Assembly: GCF_033239625.1 (NCBI RefSeq)
Contig: NZ_BTCK01000032.1
Span: forward strand, 10,762-74,761
Length of the DNA: 64,000 bases
DNA from: Paenibacillus_T sp033239625
GTDB taxonomy: Bacteria > Bacillota > Bacilli > Paenibacillales > Paenibacillaceae
Direction: 5' to 3'
Part shown: piece by piece, positions 61,139 through 64,000 of the stretch
Position numbering within the stretch: the first letter of the stretch is position 1
Layout: the number at the start of each line of letters is the position of its first letter
Translations under genes and position numbers: made by a program
Notes under the pieces: model-generated
The model's input: the letters and a program-made list of their open reading frames with translations, nothing else
Database searches by the model: none
What the model was told of the DNA's origin: nothing

Positions 61139-61771
61139 ATGACATTACGCAAATTGTTTTTCCTGTTTTGGAGCTCGATGGCTGTTGGTGCTGTCACGTG
61201 CACAGTTCTCGGACTAGCTCTTCAATTCACGGATCAATCGTATGGTTTTCTGAAGGCCGAGGAGACAGGCTATAATGCGCTCATGATGGCGATCAGCGGA
61301 CTGATGATCGGTGTATTCGCGATGATGGGCTTTTTTGCCTATTTGACGGTCAACTACATTGCGCTTAGCATTTTCAGACAAAAATATTTGTGGACGATGC
61401 TGCAAGGCTACACGTCTTTATTCGCTACATTCGCACTCGGCTATATGCTCTATGGTGACCGCGAGCGTCTGACCAACTGGCTGTATTGGGTGCTGCCGCT
61501 TGCGTTGGCGATTGGTTCGGTCCTTGTTGCGTACCTAAAAACTAAACAAACCAACCGAAGCGCATTCGTGCCGACGGTTTTCCTCATGTTTGTCGTAACC
61601 GTATTGGAAGCATGGCCGAGCATTAACGGAGAGACCAATGCGGTATCCGTCATCTTTATGATTACGCCGCTGTTTATTTGCAATGCGTTCCAGATTATGT
61701 GGCTGCATAAGCTTGTTGGTTCCGCAAGCACAAAAACCGATTCCGCGAACGTCGCGAAATCGGCTTCATAG
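61139..61771 (+). CDS. kbaA: KinB-signalling pathway activator KbaA
   Basis: 210 residues, five to six membrane helices. LKAEETGYNALMMAISGL and LYGDRERLTNWLYW-type loops are family features. KbaA is needed for KinB to start the sporulation phosphorelay in Bacillus. GGGAGG before the ATG. The last codons form a hairpin that ends pdaB from the other side. Confidence 0.93.
   Translation: MTLRKLFFLFWSSMAVGAVTCTVLGLALQFTDQSYGFLKAEETGYNALMMAISGLMIGVFAMMGFFAYLTVNYIALSIFRQKYLWTMLQGYTSLFATFALGYMLYGDRERLTNWLYWVLPLALAIGSVLVAYLKTKQTNRSAFVPTVFLMFVVTVLEAWPSINGETNAVSVIFMITPLFICNAFQIMWLHKLVGSASTKTDSANVAKSAS
61737..61763 (-). terminator. Terminator of pdaB inside kbaA codons
   Basis: CCGATTCCGCGA and TCGCGAAATCGG form a 12-base stem with one mismatch and a 3-base loop. 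Read leftward, TTTTTGTGC follows. It lies wholly within the last 35 bases of the kbaA coding sequence. Confidence 0.8.
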
Positions 61772-61787
61772 TCCAGCTTCTTATACT

Positions 61788-62600
61788 TTATAGTCCATAT
61801 GCTGCAGCTTCCAGTCGGACAGACGGATCGTTCAGGGGATCGGTATTTACCGTTTTGCCTTGAACTTCTGTCTGTCCGATCATTTGTGAAACGGTCACGA
61901 ATTCATAACCGCTTGCACGCAGCTGGTCGATGATGGCCGGCAGGGCGTCGCGAGTCTGTTTAGACGAATCGCTTGCATGCATGAGAATGATGTCCCCAGG
62001 ATGAGCGCGGCTTACGACACGTTCAACAATTTTGTCCGTACCGATATTCATCCAGTCGAACGAATCGGTATCCCATTGAATAACCGTATAATTCAATTCC
62101 TCCGCAATACGAAGCACTCGTTTATCGAAATCTCCATTAGGCAGACGAATCAAGTTAGGCGATTTACCGGTTATACCTGACAAAATCGTATGGGCGGTCG
62201 TGATTTGCGAGCGGATCTCGTCGTCGTTGAACTTGCTGTAATAATCATGCTTGTGGCCATGGCTGCCGATCTCGAACCCAGCGTCTACAATCTTCTTCAC
62301 AATCTCCGGATGGGATTGGCTCCAAACGGAGGAGAGGAAGAACGTTACATTCTTAACGCCTTTCTCCTTCAGAACATCGATGATAGGCTCGGCACGCTTG
62401 TCTCCCCAGCTGATGTCAAACGTTAACGCTACGACCTTCTTGTCCGTCGGAATGCTGTAGATGGCTGCCGGCTGCTGGGGGGCGAATACGGCAATATTGT
62501 CACGCTCTGCATAAATAATGCCGCAAGAGAAAACAACAGCTACAGCGAGCATCAAGTATCGCTTCAGCTTCCTTCCGTTCCATACATAAAACATGTTCAT
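61788..62600 (-). CDS. pdaB: Sporulation polysaccharide deacetylase PdaB
   Basis: 270 residues. A membrane anchor or signal (YLMLAVAVVFSCGIIYA) leads to a NodB domain with TFDISWGD and SHGHKHD metal sites and the later RLPNGDF and DIILMHASD motifs. It is required to hold late spores stable. GAGAGGAG precedes the ATG. Convergent with kbaA, unlike Bacillus, where kbaA and pdaB also face each other near an rRNA operon. Confidence 0.92.
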   Translation of the reverse strand: MNMFYVWNGRKLKRYLMLAVAVVFSCGIIYAERDNIAVFAPQQPAAIYSIPTDKKVVALTFDISWGDKRAEPIIDVLKEKGVKNVTFFLSSVWSQSHPEIVKKIVDAGFEIGSHGHKHDYYSKFNDDEIRSQITTAHTILSGITGKSPNLIRLPNGDFDKRVLRIAEELNYTVIQWDTDSFDWMNIGTDKIVERVVSRAHPGDIILMHASDSSKQTRDALPAIIDQLRASGYEFVTVSQMIGQTEVQGKTVNTDPLNDPSVRLEAAAYGL

Positions 62601-62715
62601 CCGTCGGCGCTCCTCTCATTACAAGCTCTCGTATACCTTGTACTAGTACAATCCTATGCTCGTACACAGCGGATATTCATATCTTTCTATGAAACTTTAA
62701 GAGGAGGTACTCAGC

Positions 62716-63339
62716 ATGTTTCGTAACCTTGGATGGGCTGAACATTTTCGAACGATGCGTACTTACTTTGGTATTAGTGCCGTTCTCTTTCTAGCCGGCA
62801 TAGTGACCGGTATTACTGCGACAGGGCTCTCTGACTTTCTAGAACAACAAATTAAAGGAATCAAAGAACTAAGCGATATGATTAATCAATCGTCTAATCC
62901 GACCCTAATGGCTATCGTGGTTATTTTCTTTAACAATGCCAAGATAGCGGGATTAATTATGTATCTAGGATTTCTATTTGGCATATATCCTGCAATCCTC
63001 ATGGTGCTCAACGGAATGGTGATTGGATATCTCATGCACCAATATTACATTGTTCAGGGAACGTCATCGATGCTCGAGGTTCTATTCAAAGGCATATTGC
63101 CTCACGGAATTATAGAAATCCCTGTCATCATCCTTGCATCAGCGTATGGGCTGCGGTCTGGTAACATTGCGTTCCGTTGGCTTGGATGTTTGGTGAATAG
63201 CTCGAGAGCTAAAACGATGGCGAAGGAAACGAAACGATATGTCATTATGACAGTGCCCGTTCTGCTCGGAATCGTTGTTTTACTGCTTGTTGCATCCCTT
63301 ATCGAAAGCACAATTACACCGCACTTGCTCAATAGGTAA
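62716..63339 (+). CDS. SpoIIM-like membrane protein (stage II sporulation protein M family)
   Basis: 207 residues, about five membrane helices. AVLFLAGIVTGITATG, FFNNAKIAGLIMYLGFLFGIYPA and ILPHGIIEIPVIILASAYGLR are features of the DUF95/SpoIIM family. SpoIIM proper joins SpoIID and SpoIIP in engulfment; this could be a paralogue, as the family is broad. GAGGAGG before the ATG. Confidence 0.82.
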   Translation: MFRNLGWAEHFRTMRTYFGISAVLFLAGIVTGITATGLSDFLEQQIKGIKELSDMINQSSNPTLMAIVVIFFNNAKIAGLIMYLGFLFGIYPAILMVLNGMVIGYLMHQYYIVQGTSSMLEVLFKGILPHGIIEIPVIILASAYGLRSGNIAFRWLGCLVNSSRAKTMAKETKRYVIMTVPVLLGIVVLLLVASLIESTITPHLLNR

Positions 63340-63380
63340 TAAAATTTCCATTATTTGAGCATAACAATAAAGCGGCAGGT

Positions 63381-63412
63381 AGCGTCCTAAGCAGCAGCGC
63401 GGGGCGCTTTTT
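63381..63412 (+). terminator. Terminator after the SpoIIM-like gene
   Basis: AGCGTCC pairs with GGGCGCT (one G-T wobble) around 14 bases, followed by five T. Confidence 0.75.
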
Positions 63413-63458
63413 GTATAAATGTGAATATTGTCGCTGTTAAGGAGGCCGACTAACGGTT

Positions 63459-63680
63459 ATGCTCGGGATCTTGTTCAATGAAAAAGAATGCAAAGAATTT
63501 GATTACGTCCTCCGCAAAGAACTGGATGAAATGATGCTCGACCTGCATGATTCTCGGCTTGATGAGGACATTAAGCAGGCGATTGCGAAGAGATATAAGA
63601 TCATCTTCCGCATGTTCGCCAGAATTGCCTCGCCCAAGGAGTTGTCACGCTACGCGCTGAATATGCGAAATTATCGATAG
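63459..63680 (+). CDS. Small conserved-looking protein of unknown function
   Basis: 73 residues, highly charged, helical (EFDYVLRKELDEMMLDLHDS, then IAKRYKIIFRMFARIASP). No family recognised. AAGGAGG lies 13 bases before the ATG, a little far. It is the last gene before an rRNA promoter region. Confidence 0.65.
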   Translation: MLGILFNEKECKEFDYVLRKELDEMMLDLHDSRLDEDIKQAIAKRYKIIFRMFARIASPKELSRYALNMRNYR

Positions 63681-63782
63681 CGTAAAGGCTGCGGGCTGCT
63701 GCTTCCCAACCATATGCGCGGCCCGTTCGACCGATCAGCGGTTGAAAGTTAGAATTGATTTTAAGTTTTTCTGAAAAAGGGG

Positions 63783-63812
63783 TTGCACTCTGTGGACAGC
63801 CTATGATATATT
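63783..63812 (+). promoter_or_regulatory. rRNA operon promoter P1
   Basis: TTGCAC (63783-63788), 18-base spacer, TATATT (63807-63812). Confidence 0.7.
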
Positions 63813-63856
63813 CTAAGTCCGGCCAAGATGAACAACGTCGGATACGAAATAAACGA

Positions 63857-63888
63857 GTTTTCTTCACTCGATATGGAGCGAAGAAAAC
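63857..63888 (+). promoter_or_regulatory. Hairpin between rRNA promoters
   Basis: GTTTTCTTC and GAAGAAAAC form a perfect 9-pair stem, with CTC/GAG pairing inside. It lies between P1 and P2, and would be in the P1 transcript. Confidence 0.6.
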
Positions 63889-63901
63889 AAAAAAGAAATG
63901 C

Positions 63902-63930
63902 TTGCACAACAGAACATCATGTGTTAAGAT
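63902..63930 (+). promoter_or_regulatory. rRNA operon promoter P2
   Basis: TTGCAC (63902-63907), 17-base spacer, TAAGAT (63925-63930). Confidence 0.8.
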
Positions 63931-63948
63931 GTTAAACGTTGTCGAAAT

Positions 63949-63969
63949 TGTTCTTTGAAAACTGAACAA
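63949..63969 (+). promoter_or_regulatory. boxA-like antiterminator of an rRNA leader
   Basis: TGTTCTTTGAAAACTGAACA is the typical Bacillota rRNA leader sequence that precedes the 16S gene and binds NusB-S10. The 16S gene must start beyond base 64000. Confidence 0.88.
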
Positions 63970-64000
63970 CGAGCGAAACTGTCAGTTTAAATGTTTTAAA

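Noticed and set aside
1..64000. CRISPR arrays, tRNA genes, insertion sequences, prophage
   Set aside because: No regular spaced repeats, no cloverleaf or TTCGANTC-type arm in the spacers I read, no transposase or integrase frames.

Overview
The window is a stretch of chromosome from a Gram-positive endospore former of the Bacillota, most probably Paenibacillus or a close relative. The gene order is the Bacillus-type core near the origin: radA-disA ... yacL-ispD-ispF-gltX-cysE-cysS-mrnC-rlmB-rae1-sigH-rpmG-secE-nusG-rplK-rplA-rplJ-rplL-rpoB-rpoC-rpsL-rpsG-fusA-tuf, then the S10-spc-alpha ribosomal cluster, truA, rplM-rpsI, cwlD-salA-gerD-kbaA-pdaB. Sporulation genes (sigH, gerD, kbaA, pdaB, cwlD) fix the lifestyle. 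The genus call rests on moderate GC, a separate pssA after disA, and the style of the intergenic repeats; it is inference.

Layout. 1-3.5 kb: an accessory cassette (end of an ABC permease, a flavin monooxygenase, a 14-helix exporter, an IsdG-like monooxygenase). 3.6-7 kb: radA-disA-pssA (DNA repair, c-di-AMP, phosphatidylserine). 7.2-8.6 kb: two leftward genes, a UPF0173 hydrolase and a small uncharacterised protein, among intergenic repeats. 8.7-12.7 kb: PIN-TRAM protein, ispD-ispF, gltX. 12.8-17.4 kb: a T-box-controlled cysteine operon (cysE-cysS-mrnC-rlmB-rae1). 17.5-22.8 kb: sigH, rpmG-secE-nusG, L11/L1/L10/L12 genes with an L10-type leader, and a methyltransferase. 22.8-30.6 kb: a long structured leader, then rpoB and rpoC. 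30.7-35.7 kb: the str operon, ending in a strong terminator after tuf. 35.8-38.8 kb: a three-gene ABC importer (TrpXYZ-like) that separates tuf from rpsJ. 38.9-54.3 kb: an almost unbroken run from rpsJ to rplQ with secY, adk, map, infA and rpoA. 54.2-55.2 kb: a gene-free kilobase with a candidate small RNA, a cluster of DnaA-box-like sites and several repeats, where relatives such as Bacillus carry the ECF transporter genes. 55.2-63.7 kb: truA, rplM-rpsI, a cysH-type reductase, cwlD, salA, gerD(-), kbaA, pdaB(-), a SpoIIM-like protein and a small unknown protein. The last 220 bases hold tandem rRNA promoters and a boxA-like antiterminator; the 16S gene itself should begin just beyond the window.

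Most genes are housekeeping and show no defect. The parts that deserve attention are non-coding: the rpoB leader, the rplQ-truA gap, a leader motif shared by gltX and rlmB, an AT-rich repeat present three times, a folded rpsJ leader, and a pdaB terminator buried in the kbaA coding sequence. No tRNA gene, CRISPR array, insertion sequence or prophage was seen. I did not find a clear new multi-gene system.
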